From NCBI GenBank assembly GCA_946406145.1, contig CAMJJL010000010.1, forward strand, positions 1 through 50,264: a stretch of DNA of 50,264 nucleotides. Direction: 5' to 3'. The position numbers and the translations under genes were made by a program. The stretch's first letter is position 1; each line of letters opens with the position of its first letter. This document shows, piece after piece, positions 28,900 through 37,613 of this stretch. Origin of the DNA: an uncultured Clostridia bacterium (GTDB taxonomy: Bacteria > Bacillota > Clostridia > Oscillospirales > Acutalibacteraceae). The notes under the pieces are model-generated. The model had not been told where the DNA came from. It saw nothing but the letters and a program-made list of their open reading frames with translations, and searched no databases.

Positions 28900-29117
28900 G
28901 CATTACGCACGCCGAAGACTTGACGGTAAGGTGTTTTGTAGTGATTAGTGATCCGTAATCTGTGATCAGTATTTGGGTTTGGGTTGAGCCTGCCTATCAT
29001 TGTTCACGAAATACGAAATACCGACCACTACCGAATTTTCCCGTCAAAATACAAGGTCTCGGCGGAGGTTAAGCAGGCATACTGCGCTTGCTTAATAGAA
29101 CCTAAGGAGGAAAAAAC
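28900..29117 (+). promoter_or_regulatory. Structured 5' leader of rpsB
   Basis: About 218 bases separate the predicted start of transcription from the rpsB ATG. TTGACGG (about 28920) and CCGTCAA (29041) are perfect complements that could close a long-range stem. AGGTT-AAGCA (29066-29075) can pair with TGCTT-AACCT (29089-29103) in a hairpin that abuts the ribosome binding site AAGGAGG (29104-29110). This suggests autoregulation by S2 or another translational control; it does not match any riboswitch I know. Confidence 0.4.
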
Positions 29118-29873
29118 ATGGCAGTAGTTTCTATGAAACAGCTTCTGGAGGCAGGCGTACACTTCGGTCACCAGACAAGAAGATGGAACCCTAAGATGGC
29201 TCCCTACATCTTCACTGAGCGTAACGGTATCTACATCATCGACCTGCAGAAGACCGTTGTCAAGCTCGAGGAAGCGTACAACTTTGTAAGAGATATTTCT
29301 ATGGAAGGCAAGAGCGTTCTCTTTGTCGGCACCAAGAAGCAGGCGATGGAGTCCGTCAAGGACGAGGCTACCCGTGCAGGCGCGTTCTATGTCAACGCAA
29401 GATGGCTGGGCGGTATGCTGACCAATTTCACCACTATCCGCAGAAGAATTGCTCGCTTAAAGCAGCTGCGTACCATGGAAGAGGACGGTACGTTCGATCT
29501 GCTTCCCAAGAAGGAAGTCATCAAGCTCAACCTCGAGATCGAGAAGCTCGAGAAGTTCCTCGGCGGTATCAAGGATATGACCGAGATGCCCGGCGCTCTG
29601 TTCATCGTTGACCCGAGAAAAGAGAAGATCGCTGTCGCTGAGGCGAAGAAGCTCGGTATCCCGATCGTTGCGATCGTTGATACCAACTGCGATCCCGACG
29701 ATGTCGACTATATCATCCCCGGTAACGACGACGCAATCCGTGCCGTCAAGCTGATTTCCGGCGCGATGGCAAACGCGATCATCGAGGGTAAGGAAGGCCA
29801 GATGGGTGCTGCCGCTGTAGAGTCAGATGACGCGCGCGTCGAGCCCAAGGCTGAGGATATCGTAGAAGAATAA
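29118..29873 (+). CDS. rpsB: 30S ribosomal protein S2
   Basis: Structural protein of the small ribosomal subunit. The 251-residue product begins [27 protein letters not shown], the standard S2 N-terminus, and contains [32 protein letters not shown] and the C-terminal [14 protein letters not shown] signature. An acidic tail ([18 protein letters not shown]) follows. It forms a pair with tsf as in most bacteria, but 260 bases containing hairpins separate the two genes. A strong ribosome binding site (AAGGAGG) is 7 bases before the ATG. Confidence 0.98.
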   Translation: MAVVSMKQLLEAGVHFGHQTRRWNPKMAPYIFTERNGIYIIDLQKTVVKLEEAYNFVRDISMEGKSVLFVGTKKQAMESVKDEATRAGAFYVNARWLGGMLTNFTTIRRRIARLKQLRTMEEDGTFDLLPKKEVIKLNLEIEKLEKFLGGIKDMTEMPGALFIVDPRKEKIAVAEAKKLGIPIVAIVDTNCDPDDVDYIIPGNDDAIRAVKLISGAMANAIIEGKEGQMGAAAVESDDARVEPKAEDIVEE

Positions 29874-29886
29874 TCGAAAGAAATAG

Positions 29887-29913
29887 GGGAGGGCAGGATT
29901 TCCTGCTCCTCCC
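29887..29913 (+). repeat. Strong GGGAGG-GCAGGA hairpin after rpsB
   Basis: Twelve base pairs with one bulged T (GGGAGGGCAGGA / TCCTGC-t-CCTCCC) around a two-base loop, 13 bases after the rpsB stop. No T run follows, so it may be an mRNA 3'-end stabiliser or partial attenuator. It resembles the hairpin before ntpA. Confidence 0.65.
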
Positions 29914-29930
29914 GTTGCAATACTTGCCAA

Positions 29931-30102
29931 GTAGACAATGATTAATTCGAGCGCGTAAATCGCGCAGTCAGATTTTTCGTCAGAGTGTCCAAACAATCCG
30001 TGTGCATACTGTCGTATGGATAAGGATTTTGGGGCAGTATGACGGAAAAGATGCAAGCGAGTTGTGTGCTCAGCCGTCTGGCGTGAATTCATCATTGACT
30101 AC
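29931..30102. repeat. 172-bp element with 18-bp terminal inverted repeats
   Basis: GTAGACAATGATTAATTC (29931-29948) matches the reverse complement of the segment at 30085-30102 in 16 of 18 bases. Inside, CATACTG and CAGTATG, and TTTTTCGTC with GACGGAAAA, can pair, so the whole region could fold as one long imperfect hairpin. There is no coding capacity with a plausible ribosome binding site. Confidence 0.6.
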
Positions 30103-30134
30103 CTAATTATTATAATTTGAAAGGAATGGTATAT

Positions 30135-31058
30135 ATGGCATTTACAGCTCAGGATGTAAAGGCACTTCGTGAGAAGACCGGCTGCGGTATGATGGACTGC
30201 AAAAAGGCTCTTACCGAGGCTAACGGCGATATGGAAGCCGCTATTGACGTATTAAGAAAGCAGGGTCTTGCTAAGCAGGCTAAAAAGGCTGACCGAGTAG
30301 CTGCCGAGGGTATCGCTCTGGCGATCACCAACGACAATAACACCGCAGGTGTTGTTATCGAAGTCAACGCTGAGACCGACTTTGTTGCGAAGAACGCGGA
30401 TTTCCAGGCATTTGTTAATACCTGTGCTCAGACCGTTATGAACGCTAACCCCGCTGACGTCGAGGCGCTCCTCGCTACTAAGGCTGACGGTTCCGAGATG
30501 ACCGTTGCCGAGATGCTGCAGGAGAAGGTTCTGACCATCGGTGAGAATATCCAGATCCGCCGCTTTGAGAAGATCGACGGCGCTTGTGTCGCTTATGTTC
30601 ACGCAGGCGGTAAGATCGGTGTTATTGTTAACTTCGATACCGATATCGATACTACCAACCCCGAGTTCGTCGCTTACGGCAAGGATATCGCAATGCAGAT
30701 TGCTGCGCTGAACACGCCTTACCTGACCGAAGCTGATGTTCCTGCTGATGTTATCGCGCATGAGAAGAGCATCATGGTGGAGCAGATGAAGAATGATCCC
30801 AAGATGGCTAACAAGCCTCAGCAGGTTCTCGAGAAGATCGTTTCCGGTAAAATGGGCAAGTACTTCAAGGAGAACTGTCTGGTCGATCAGGAATTTGTCA
30901 AGGACAGCTCTATGACTGTCGGCAAGTACACCGACGCTACCGCTATGAAGCTCGGCGGCGCCATCACCATCAAGAAATTCGTCCGCTTCGAGAAGGGCGA
31001 AGGCATCGAGAAGCGTCAGGATGACTTTGCCGCAGAAGTTGCCAGCATGGTAAAATAA
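30135..31058 (+). CDS. tsf: Elongation factor Ts
   Basis: Guanine-nucleotide exchange factor for EF-Tu. The 307-residue product begins MAFTAQDVKALREKTGCGMMDCKKALTEANGDMEAA-like, the standard UBA domain with the LREKTGxGMMDCKKAL motif. It continues with AAEGIALAI, EVNAETDFVAKNADF and the coiled region near VLEKIVSGKMGKYFKENCLVDQEFVKD. I start at 30135, with GAAAGGA 9 to 16 bases upstream. Earlier in-frame starts (30117, 30126) lie on or next to the ribosome binding site. A terminator follows. Confidence 0.97.
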   Translation: MAFTAQDVKALREKTGCGMMDCKKALTEANGDMEAAIDVLRKQGLAKQAKKADRVAAEGIALAITNDNNTAGVVIEVNAETDFVAKNADFQAFVNTCAQTVMNANPADVEALLATKADGSEMTVAEMLQEKVLTIGENIQIRRFEKIDGACVAYVHAGGKIGVIVNFDTDIDTTNPEFVAYGKDIAMQIAALNTPYLTEADVPADVIAHEKSIMVEQMKNDPKMANKPQQVLEKIVSGKMGKYFKENCLVDQEFVKDSSMTVGKYTDATAMKLGGAITIKKFVRFEKGEGIEKRQDDFAAEVASMVK

Positions 31059-31076
31059 TCGATTTGTAAACTTTTG

Positions 31077-31103
31077 ACCGCTCCGAATGGGGCGGTTTTT
31101 CTT
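31077..31103 (+). terminator. Rho-independent terminator after tsf
   Basis: An 8-bp stem (ACCGCTCC / GGGGCGGT, one G-T pair), loop GAAT, then TTTTTCTTTATT. Confidence 0.85.
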
Positions 31104-31131
31104 TATTGAAAAAAACCTTATACAGATACCG

Positions 31132-31160
31132 TTGACAAAAAGTTATGATCACTCTATAAT
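31132..31160 (+). promoter_or_regulatory. Consensus sigma-A promoter of the LRR-dockerin gene
   Basis: TTGACA (31132-31137), 17-base spacer and TATAAT (31155-31160): a perfect match to the housekeeping consensus. The predicted leader is about 80 bases. Confidence 0.85.
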
Positions 31161-31245
31161 GAAAATGGTTAAATATAATAAAAATGCAATTCTTTTCTGT
31201 AAACAAAAGTAGTAGCTCACCAAAATCATTTACGGAGGTCATCTT

Positions 31246-34200
31246 ATGCTGAACAAACATCTCTCCCTGCTGCTTGCTGTTACGATCATTTTCTTATCGG
31301 TATCTTCCTTCTCTGTCTGCGCTGAAACTTCAGATGATTCCGCTGCTTCAGTTGTTGAAGAGACAATGGAACCGGTATTGAGCGACGACACATCTTTCGA
31401 TAAGCGGAATCATGTTGATATTGCCGATACGGGCGCTGCCGAATCATGTAGTTATTTGAATGGTCACTGGATCGACAAGGACGGTTATGTCCTCATGATA
31501 CCGGGAGATACAGCGGATTTCAGCATACCAACCGCATATAAAATCATTTCTACGGATATATCGGTGGAATGCGGCACATCGAGTGTGGCAAGCTGTACCT
31601 ATAAAACCAATAATGTATTCACCATCATGGCTAAAGCTACCGGTACCTCAACCGTTCACGCATCGGTCACATCATCCTACACTTACTATGATGTTTCACT
31701 CAAGCGAAACATTACTTATTCCAGCAAGGATTATCTTGATACCGGTGTTCGAGTCGTAGAGCCGGTCACTTCGATCAGCTCGCCGAAAACAATCAACATG
31801 ATCGAGGGCGACGTCTCAAAGCTTACTCTCACATCCGAACCTGACAGTTCATATTCTCGCGGAGCAAGTAATATCAAATATTACTCCTATAATACGAATG
31901 TCGTCAAGGTCGACAGCCATACGGGCGAGTTGACCGCTCAGGGACCCGGTACAACGACGGTTACCGCTTCTGCTTCGGTATCGGGCTCTCCCTCAACCAG
32001 CACGACCGTTAACGTCACCTCCGCGTTTCAGACGGCGAATTCCGGTTCCGGCGTCACGATCACAAAATACATCGGAAATAAAAGTAAACTCAAAATTCCG
32101 ACTTCATTAACGAACAAAACGGTCAACGGGATCTCGGATTCAGCCTTCAAGGGAGTCACATCACTGACTGAGGTCACAGTTCCCGCGACCGTTACCCGAA
32201 TCGGCGCTTCTGCCTTTTCGGAATGCGGTAATCTGAAATCAATTTTCATCCCGAGATCCGTTACACAGATCGGTTCGGCGGCGTTTTCGGGCTGTTCATC
32301 CGATCTTGTCATCAAATGCGCGTATGACTCGGCTGCCTATCAGTATGCGGTAAACAACGGTATTTCTTACAGCCTGTATGGCTTTATGATAGATTACCTT
32401 ACAGAGGAGCAGACCTCCGACAGCTCCCTTTGGGGCAATCGATATTTGTATGATTACGGTGGAAGCGCGAGTTATCTCACCCTGTCAAATACAACGAGCA
32501 ACGTCAGCAATATCATAGACGGCTTTGGAACATACCGTATCCTGAGCGGCGCCTTCAAGGATAATAAAAATATCAAAATGGTAACCATCAACAAGGGCGG
32601 CGTATTGAGTATAGGCGATCATGCGTTCAGCGGTTGTACAAAAATGGAATTTCTCAAGGTGAATGCGACTGATGTAATTTTCGGTGAGGATGTCGTTGAA
32701 AAATCTGTCATCATCATCGGCCATAAGGGCTCTACCGCTGAGCAATACGCTTTATCCCACGGCAACCCTTTTATGAATTGGCTCGATTTTTCCATAAACA
32801 GTGATGGTTCGGTTTCGATCGAAGCGCTCAGCGACCCGTATGTTGAAAACGACGTTCTTGTTTTTCCTGACAGCATTGGTACGCACAAGGTCACAGAGAT
32901 ATTGAAATCCAATATGCTTTATCCTCAGGCAAATACGCTCATCCTTCCGGATACCGTGGAGCGCATTGGAGAAGAAGCGTTTTCACGTTCTGCCTTTACG
33001 CGCGCGTATCTCAGTAAAAACCTGAAAGAGATAGGGAACCAAGCCTTTTTCAGATCCTCGTTAAAATCGATTGAGCTGCCGGATTCTTTGGTGAAGCTCG
33101 GTAGCGGTGTGTTTGATAACTGCACCAATCTGAAAACGGTAAAGGTTGGTAACGGCTTGACGTCGATCGGCGGTTTTTATCAATGCAGCAATCTGAAACA
33201 GGTTATTCTCGGAAGTAATGTAAAAACGATCGAGGCTGCAACGTTCTGGGAATGCAGCTCTCTTGAATACATCAATCTTGAGAATGTTTCTTCGTCGATC
33301 GGGAATCGGGCGTTTTGGGGTTGTACGAGCCTGAGATGGTTTCATCTCAGCGATCAGCTTAATAAAGTAGGTGAAGGCGCTTTCGAGGGAGCTGACGTCA
33401 GCGGCGTCATCATTCCCAAAAGCGTAACCGAGATCGGCAGATGGGCGTTTGGATATACCGATGCGAATCATTTTGCGAAGGGTAATACCCATGTAAACAG
33501 CGATAATATAAGGATCTCCGGCTTTAAGATCAACGGCTACAGCGGCACTGCCGCGCAAACATACGCTAATCAATACGGATTCAGCTTTATTGATTTAGGC
33601 AGCGGAAGAGAACCTGATCTCAAGAATTACGGAACCATTAAGAAAGAGGTGTACATAAAGGAGTCAACAAAACAGTTGTACTGCTATACGACAAAAGAAG
33701 ACGGAACCCCTAACAGCAGTATGCCCGGATATAAAATGGACAGATTGTTTGGTACTCTCACCAATACTTGGTTCATCTATTTAGATGAAAATGATGAAAC
33801 AGCGACTTTTTATGACGGGAATTCCAATTTGATCTACGGTCCGGTCGATATCAAAAATTATCAACATACAAATATTATTATGTCGAGTGATACGATCACG
33901 CAAAGCGGTGACATCAGCTATATCTATGATGAAGAGCCGGTTCCGGTCACCCATGTTGCACTGAATCAATCTTCCGCTCAGCTCGACGTCGATGAGAAAT
34001 TATCTCTGTCGGCAACAGTATCTCCCACAAACGCAGATGACAAAGCCATCAGCTGGTCGAGTAATAATCCTTCTGTTGCCACAGTGGACAGCAGCGGAAA
34101 GATCACAGCTCTCAGTCCCGGCACCGCCTATATTACGGCAGTTTCATCCAATTACTTGTTTGCCTTTTGTAAGATTACCGTAAAAAACAAGCCTGAGTTT

Positions 34201-35019
34201 GAATACAGGCTGTTGAGTGACGGAACTGCCGAGATAACGGCATATCACGGATCCTCCTTAGACATTGTGATCCCCGAAAAGATCGAAGGTAAAACAGTCA
34301 CGTCGATCGGCAACAGGGTATTTTATAATAACGAAACGATAGAGACTGTAACATTACCCGAAACCATCACCAATCTCGACGAATGCAGTTTTGGTCTCTG
34401 TACGAATCTGAATACAATCAATCTGCCCGATTCAATCAAGACGATCAAAAAACATGCCTTTTACGGGGATCTGAATATGGATTGTACCGATCTTCCCTCC
34501 GAGCTCGAAGAAATAGGTTACGCGGCGTTTAGTTATTGTAAACCGAACACACATCCGGTCGTTCTGCCTGAAAAGCTGACAAAGATAGGTGACTTTGCCT
34601 TTTTTGATACGATTTATCAATATAACATCACTATACCGAAATCGGCAACCGCTATCGGTACACGCGCATTCGGCTATTTCAAAAAAGATGATTCTACTTA
34701 TAAGCTTTTCTCCTTTTTTGTGAAGGGCTATACGGACTCAGAGGCGCAAAGATACGCCATGGATAATAGCTTTACATTTATATCGCTGGATGAATTTCCG
34801 ACGCAGATCCTCGGCGATGCCGACGGCAACGGCAATGTATCGGTCAACGATATAACCCACATATTAAGATTTAATGCATCCAATCCTGTTCCGGTCACGC
34901 TCTATTTCGCAACCGCCGATGTGAACAGGGATAAATACATCAACGTATTTGACGCTACTCTGATACAAAGGTGGCTGGCGAAAATAGATTCCGTCAGCGA
35001 TATCGGGAAACGGCAATAA
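31246..35019 (+). CDS. Secreted leucine-rich-repeat, Ig-like (BIG_2) and dockerin protein
   Basis: A 1257-residue exported protein. Residues 1-26 are a signal peptide (cleavage near SVCA-ET). A first Ig-like BIG_2-type domain lies at about 167-260, then BspA-type leucine-rich repeats (LRR_5, with units such as AFSECGNLKSIFIP and RSVTQIGSAAF) at about 270-360, 425-500 and 540-775. A region with a beta-rich spacer follows, a second BIG_2 domain at about 900-981 (VTHVALNQSSAQL, TVDSSGKITALSPGTAYITA), more LRR_5 at about 985-1180, and a C-terminal type I dockerin at 1188-1257. The dockerin has two Ca loops, DADGNGNVSVND and DVNRDKYINVFD. LRR_5 proteins often bind host or substrate surfaces; the dockerin implies docking onto a cohesin scaffold. 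No catalytic domain is visible. ACGGAGG lies 8 bases before the ATG. Confidence 0.88.
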   Translation: MLNKHLSLLLAVTIIFLSVSSFSVCAETSDDSAASVVEETMEPVLSDDTSFDKRNHVDIADTGAAESCSYLNGHWIDKDGYVLMIPGDTADFSIPTAYKIISTDISVECGTSSVASCTYKTNNVFTIMAKATGTSTVHASVTSSYTYYDVSLKRNITYSSKDYLDTGVRVVEPVTSISSPKTINMIEGDVSKLTLTSEPDSSYSRGASNIKYYSYNTNVVKVDSHTGELTAQGPGTTTVTASASVSGSPSTSTTVNVTSAFQTANSGSGVTITKYIGNKSKLKIPTSLTNKTVNGISDSAFKGVTSLTEVTVPATVTRIGASAFSECGNLKSIFIPRSVTQIGSAAFSGCSSDLVIKCAYDSAAYQYAVNNGISYSLYGFMIDYLTEEQTSDSSLWGNRYLYDYGGSASYLTLSNTTSNVSNIIDGFGTYRILSGAFKDNKNIKMVTINKGGVLSIGDHAFSGCTKMEFLKVNATDVIFGEDVVEKSVIIIGHKGSTAEQYALSHGNPFMNWLDFSINSDGSVSIEALSDPYVENDVLVFPDSIGTHKVTEILKSNMLYPQANTLILPDTVERIGEEAFSRSAFTRAYLSKNLKEIGNQAFFRSSLKSIELPDSLVKLGSGVFDNCTNLKTVKVGNGLTSIGGFYQCSNLKQVILGSNVKTIEAATFWECSSLEYINLENVSSSIGNRAFWGCTSLRWFHLSDQLNKVGEGAFEGADVSGVIIPKSVTEIGRWAFGYTDANHFAKGNTHVNSDNIRISGFKINGYSGTAAQTYANQYGFSFIDLGSGREPDLKNYGTIKKEVYIKESTKQLYCYTTKEDGTPNSSMPGYKMDRLFGTLTNTWFIYLDENDETATFYDGNSNLIYGPVDIKNYQHTNIIMSSDTITQSGDISYIYDEEPVPVTHVALNQSSAQLDVDEKLSLSATVSPTNADDKAISWSSNNPSVATVDSSGKITALSPGTAYITAVSSNYLFAFCKITVKNKPEFEYRLLSDGTAEITAYHGSSLDIVIPEKIEGKTVTSIGNRVFYNNETIETVTLPETITNLDECSFGLCTNLNTINLPDSIKTIKKHAFYGDLNMDCTDLPSELEEIGYAAFSYCKPNTHPVVLPEKLTKIGDFAFFDTIYQYNITIPKSATAIGTRAFGYFKKDDSTYKLFSFFVKGYTDSEAQRYAMDNSFTFISLDEFPTQILGDADGNGNVSVNDITHILRFNASNPVPVTLYFATADVNRDKYINVFDATLIQRWLAKIDSVSDIGKRQ

Positions 35020-35039
35020 ACACAGCACCATGATACAAC

Positions 35040-35072
35040 AGCCTCCTGTGATTCACAGGGGGCTTTGTTTTT
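35040..35072 (+). terminator. Rho-independent terminator after the LRR-dockerin gene
   Basis: An 11-bp stem with one G-T pair (AGCCTCCTGTG / CACAGGGGGCT), loop ATT, followed by TTGTTTTT. Confidence 0.85.
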
Positions 35073-35218
35073 GATGCGCTCAGCGATCAAAGCAGATAAG
35101 CGGAGGAGACAAGCTTGATCGTCTTTCGGGGGATGGCAGAATCGATAAATCATATCAGCGGTAACGTGATAAAAAGAATGAATTCTTATCAAAACCATGA
35201 AAACTTGCCAACTTCTAC

Positions 35219-35248
35219 TTTACAATACCCCCGATTTGTAGTACAATA
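35219..35248 (+). promoter_or_regulatory. Predicted sigma-A promoter of the pyrH operon
   Basis: TTTACA (35219-35224), 18-base spacer, TACAAT (35243-35248), 36 bases before the GTG start. The preceding 140 bases after the terminator show no other signal. Confidence 0.6.
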
Positions 35249-35283
35249 TATACAACTATGAAAAATAACATGGGGTGATATGT

Positions 35284-35991
35284 GTGAAACCGAAATACAA
35301 AAGAATCTTATTGAAATTATCCGGTGAATCTCTTGCCGGCACGAACAAGCACGGCATCGATTTTGAGACCGTATCCGCATACTGCAAGCCGATCAAAGAG
35401 CTCGTGGAGAATGGGGTACAGGTCGGCATCGTAGTCGGCGGCGGCAACTTCTGGCGCGGTCGCTCCAGCGGTGAAATGGATCGCACCCGTGCCGATCACA
35501 TGGGCATGCTCGCGACTACCATCAACGCGCTCGGTGTTGCCGATTCTCTCGAGCAGATCGGCGTCGATGTCCGCGTACAGACCGCGATCTCGATGCGTGA
35601 GGTTGCGGAGCCTTATATCCGCAATCGCGCGATCCGCCATCTGGAAAAGGGCAGGGTCGTCATCTTCGGCTGCGGTACCGGTAATCCGTTCTTCTCCACC
35701 GATACTGCCGCGGCGCTCAGAGCTGCCGAGATCGATGCGGAGATCATTCTCAAGGCGACTTTGGTCGACGGCGTATATGACAAGGATCCCAACATTTATC
35801 CCGACGCCGTCAAGTATGATACCCTCTCGTTCCGGGAGGTACTGGAAAAGGATCTGAAGGTCATGGATTCCACCGCAGCTGCGATCTGCAAGGATAACGG
35901 CATCGATCTGATGGTGTTCAGTATTCTGGAACCCAAAAACATTTACGAAGCTGTTTGTGATACCAAGGTCGGTACACTGATTACAAACTGA
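35284..35991 (+). CDS. pyrH: UMP kinase
   Basis: Phosphorylates UMP to UDP for pyrimidine nucleotide synthesis; the enzyme is a hexamer of the amino-acid-kinase fold. The 235-residue product begins [19 protein letters not shown] and shows [51 protein letters not shown] and [15 protein letters not shown], all diagnostic. I choose the GTG at 35284 with GGGGTGAT spaced 5 bases upstream; a GTG at 35275 lies within the ribosome binding site itself and is not credible. It starts an eight-gene cluster running to polC. Confidence 0.96.
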   Translation: MKPKYKRILLKLSGESLAGTNKHGIDFETVSAYCKPIKELVENGVQVGIVVGGGNFWRGRSSGEMDRTRADHMGMLATTINALGVADSLEQIGVDVRVQTAISMREVAEPYIRNRAIRHLEKGRVVIFGCGTGNPFFSTDTAAALRAAEIDAEIILKATLVDGVYDKDPNIYPDAVKYDTLSFREVLEKDLKVMDSTAAAICKDNGIDLMVFSILEPKNIYEAVCDTKVGTLITN

Positions 35992-36031
35992 ATCAATCCA
36001 TTTATCATTTTATATACTAAGGAGGATCAAC

Positions 36032-36586
36032 ATGAAAGAAGTTTTACAAAAAAATGATGAGCGTATGCAGCGCCGCATTAACCATCTGGTCGAGGAATTC
36101 AAGTCCATCAGAGCCGGCAGAGCAAATCCTGCCGTACTGGATAAGGTGACCGTCGATTATTACGGCGTACCCACTCCGATCAACCAGCTTTCTTCCATCT
36201 CGGTTCCCGAGGCAAGAACCCTTGTTATCCAGCCGTATGACGCTTCTTCGCTCAAGTCGATCGAAAAAGCGATCCAGATGTCCGACGTCGGCATCAATCC
36301 TCAGAACGACGGTAAGGTTCTCCGCCTGATTTTCCCTCCTCTCACCGAGGATAAGCGTAAAGAGATCGCGAAGGATATCTCGCATATCGCTGAGGACAGC
36401 AAGGTGCAGATCCGCAACGTGCGCCGCGATACCGTTGAAAAGCTCAAGAAGATGAAGAAGACCGGTGACCTTACCGAAGACGATCTTGCAGACGGTGAGA
36501 AAAAGGTTCAGAAATCCACCGATAAATTCATCAAAGAGATCGATGCTATCACCGATAAGAAAAAGAAAGAGATCATGGAAATCTGA
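36032..36586 (+). CDS. frr: Ribosome recycling factor
   Basis: Splits post-termination ribosomes together with EF-G. The 184-residue length is exact for the family. Motifs include EEFKSIRAGRANPAVLDKVTVDYYG and TPINQLSSISVPEARTLVIQPYD, NDGKVLRLIFPPLTEDKRKE and NVRRDTVEKLKKMKK. It lies 40 bases after pyrH with AAGGAGGATC upstream. A GACACGCGTGTC palindrome followed by CTTTTT just after the stop may be a weak terminator. Confidence 0.97.
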   Translation: MKEVLQKNDERMQRRINHLVEEFKSIRAGRANPAVLDKVTVDYYGVPTPINQLSSISVPEARTLVIQPYDASSLKSIEKAIQMSDVGINPQNDGKVLRLIFPPLTEDKRKEIAKDISHIAEDSKVQIRNVRRDTVEKLKKMKKTGDLTEDDLADGEKKVQKSTDKFIKEIDAITDKKKKEIMEI

Positions 36587-36593
36587 GGCGCGT

Positions 36594-36613
36594 GACACGC
36601 GTGTCCTTTTTCC
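36594..36613 (+). terminator. Weak terminator-like palindrome after frr
   Basis: The perfect 12-base palindrome GACACGCGTGTC is followed by CTTTTTC. The usable stem is only 4 bp with a 4-base loop, so readthrough into uppS is likely. The remaining 180 bases before uppS show nothing recognisable. Confidence 0.35.
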
Positions 36614-36792
36614 GTCTGTTCTCAAGCGCCATTCTTTATTTGACCGACTTCAACGACGCGTCAAAATCAACATGATTCTTTCGTATGATTCCCGATCGGC
36701 GAGTATAGTGCTTGCGACTTATCGAGCCTCTTTTGTACCTTTCGATGATCGATTGAAATAAACTAACTGATACTGAATAAGGAAACAACACC

Positions 36793-37539
36793 ATGGCATT
36801 ATTCAAAAAGAAACAGAATCAGGAGATCACCATCTCCGATATAAAGCTGCCCGAGCACATCGGTATTATCATGGACGGTAACGGACGCTGGGCGAAGAAG
36901 CGCGGACTGCCGCGTTCGGCAGGTCACACCGCAGGCGCCCAGACCTTCCGCAAGATCGCCCGTTATTGCAGTGATATCGGCATCAAGCATCTCACGGTCT
37001 ACGCCTTCTCTACTGAGAACTGGCGGCGTCCGTCCGATGAGATCGACGCTTTGATGCGTCTGTTCAAGGATTATTTGCAGGAAGCGATCCGTGATTTCAA
37101 GGATGACAGCATCGTGCTGCGTTTCCTCGGTGATCGCTCTGCATTCTCTCCCGAATTACTCAATCTGATGAACGAGAATGAGGAAGAGTCCTGCAACCGT
37201 GACGGCATGGTGCTGAACATCGCGATGAACTACGGCGGCAGAGCTGAGTTGGTCACCGCCATGCAGCAGATCGCGCAAAAAGCCGCAGACGGCGCCATCA
37301 AGCCCGAGGACATCGACGAAGCAACGATCTCCGATCACCTGTATACCAAGGGTCAGCCCGATCCCGATCTGATCATCCGTCCCAGCGGCGAGAATCGCAC
37401 ATCGAATTTCCTGCTGTGGCAGAGCGCCTACGCGGAATATGTGATCATGGATGTTCTATGGCCTGATTTCACACAGGATGATCTGAATCAGGCGTTGATC
37501 GAATACGCGAAACGCAACAGACGCTTCGGCGGCGTATAA
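36793..37539 (+). CDS. uppS: Isoprenyl transferase (undecaprenyl diphosphate synthase)
   Basis: Condenses isopentenyl units with farnesyl diphosphate to make undecaprenyl diphosphate, the lipid carrier of peptidoglycan synthesis. The 248-residue cis-prenyltransferase has the catalytic MDGNGRWAKKRGLPRSAGH motif, TVYAFSTENWRR, NIAMNYGGRAEL and IRPSGENRTSNFLLWQSAYAE. AAGGA lies 9 bases before the ATG. Gene order pyrH-frr-uppS-cdsA-dxr-rseP is conserved in Firmicutes. Confidence 0.96.
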   Translation: MALFKKKQNQEITISDIKLPEHIGIIMDGNGRWAKKRGLPRSAGHTAGAQTFRKIARYCSDIGIKHLTVYAFSTENWRRPSDEIDALMRLFKDYLQEAIRDFKDDSIVLRFLGDRSAFSPELLNLMNENEEESCNRDGMVLNIAMNYGGRAELVTAMQQIAQKAADGAIKPEDIDEATISDHLYTKGQPDPDLIIRPSGENRTSNFLLWQSAYAEYVIMDVLWPDFTQDDLNQALIEYAKRNRRFGGV

Positions 37540-37613
37540 TGCAAATTAACATATCATAAACGGCTGAGCCGACGGCACATTGTCGGCATCGCCTTTACGA
37601 TTGGAGGATGAAA

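Noticed and set aside
28900-29117. T-box or known riboswitch before rpsB
   Set aside because: No T-box antiterminator sequence, no specifier-loop features and no terminator in the leader could be found.
29823-30095. 90-residue minus-strand ORF between rpsB and tsf
   Set aside because: It falls within the inverted-repeat element and overlaps the rpsB end; no ribosome binding site or known domain was seen.
30095-30116. Promoter for tsf (TTGACT and TATAAT)
   Set aside because: The spacer is only 10 bases, and a start of transcription there would fall in the tsf ribosome binding site.
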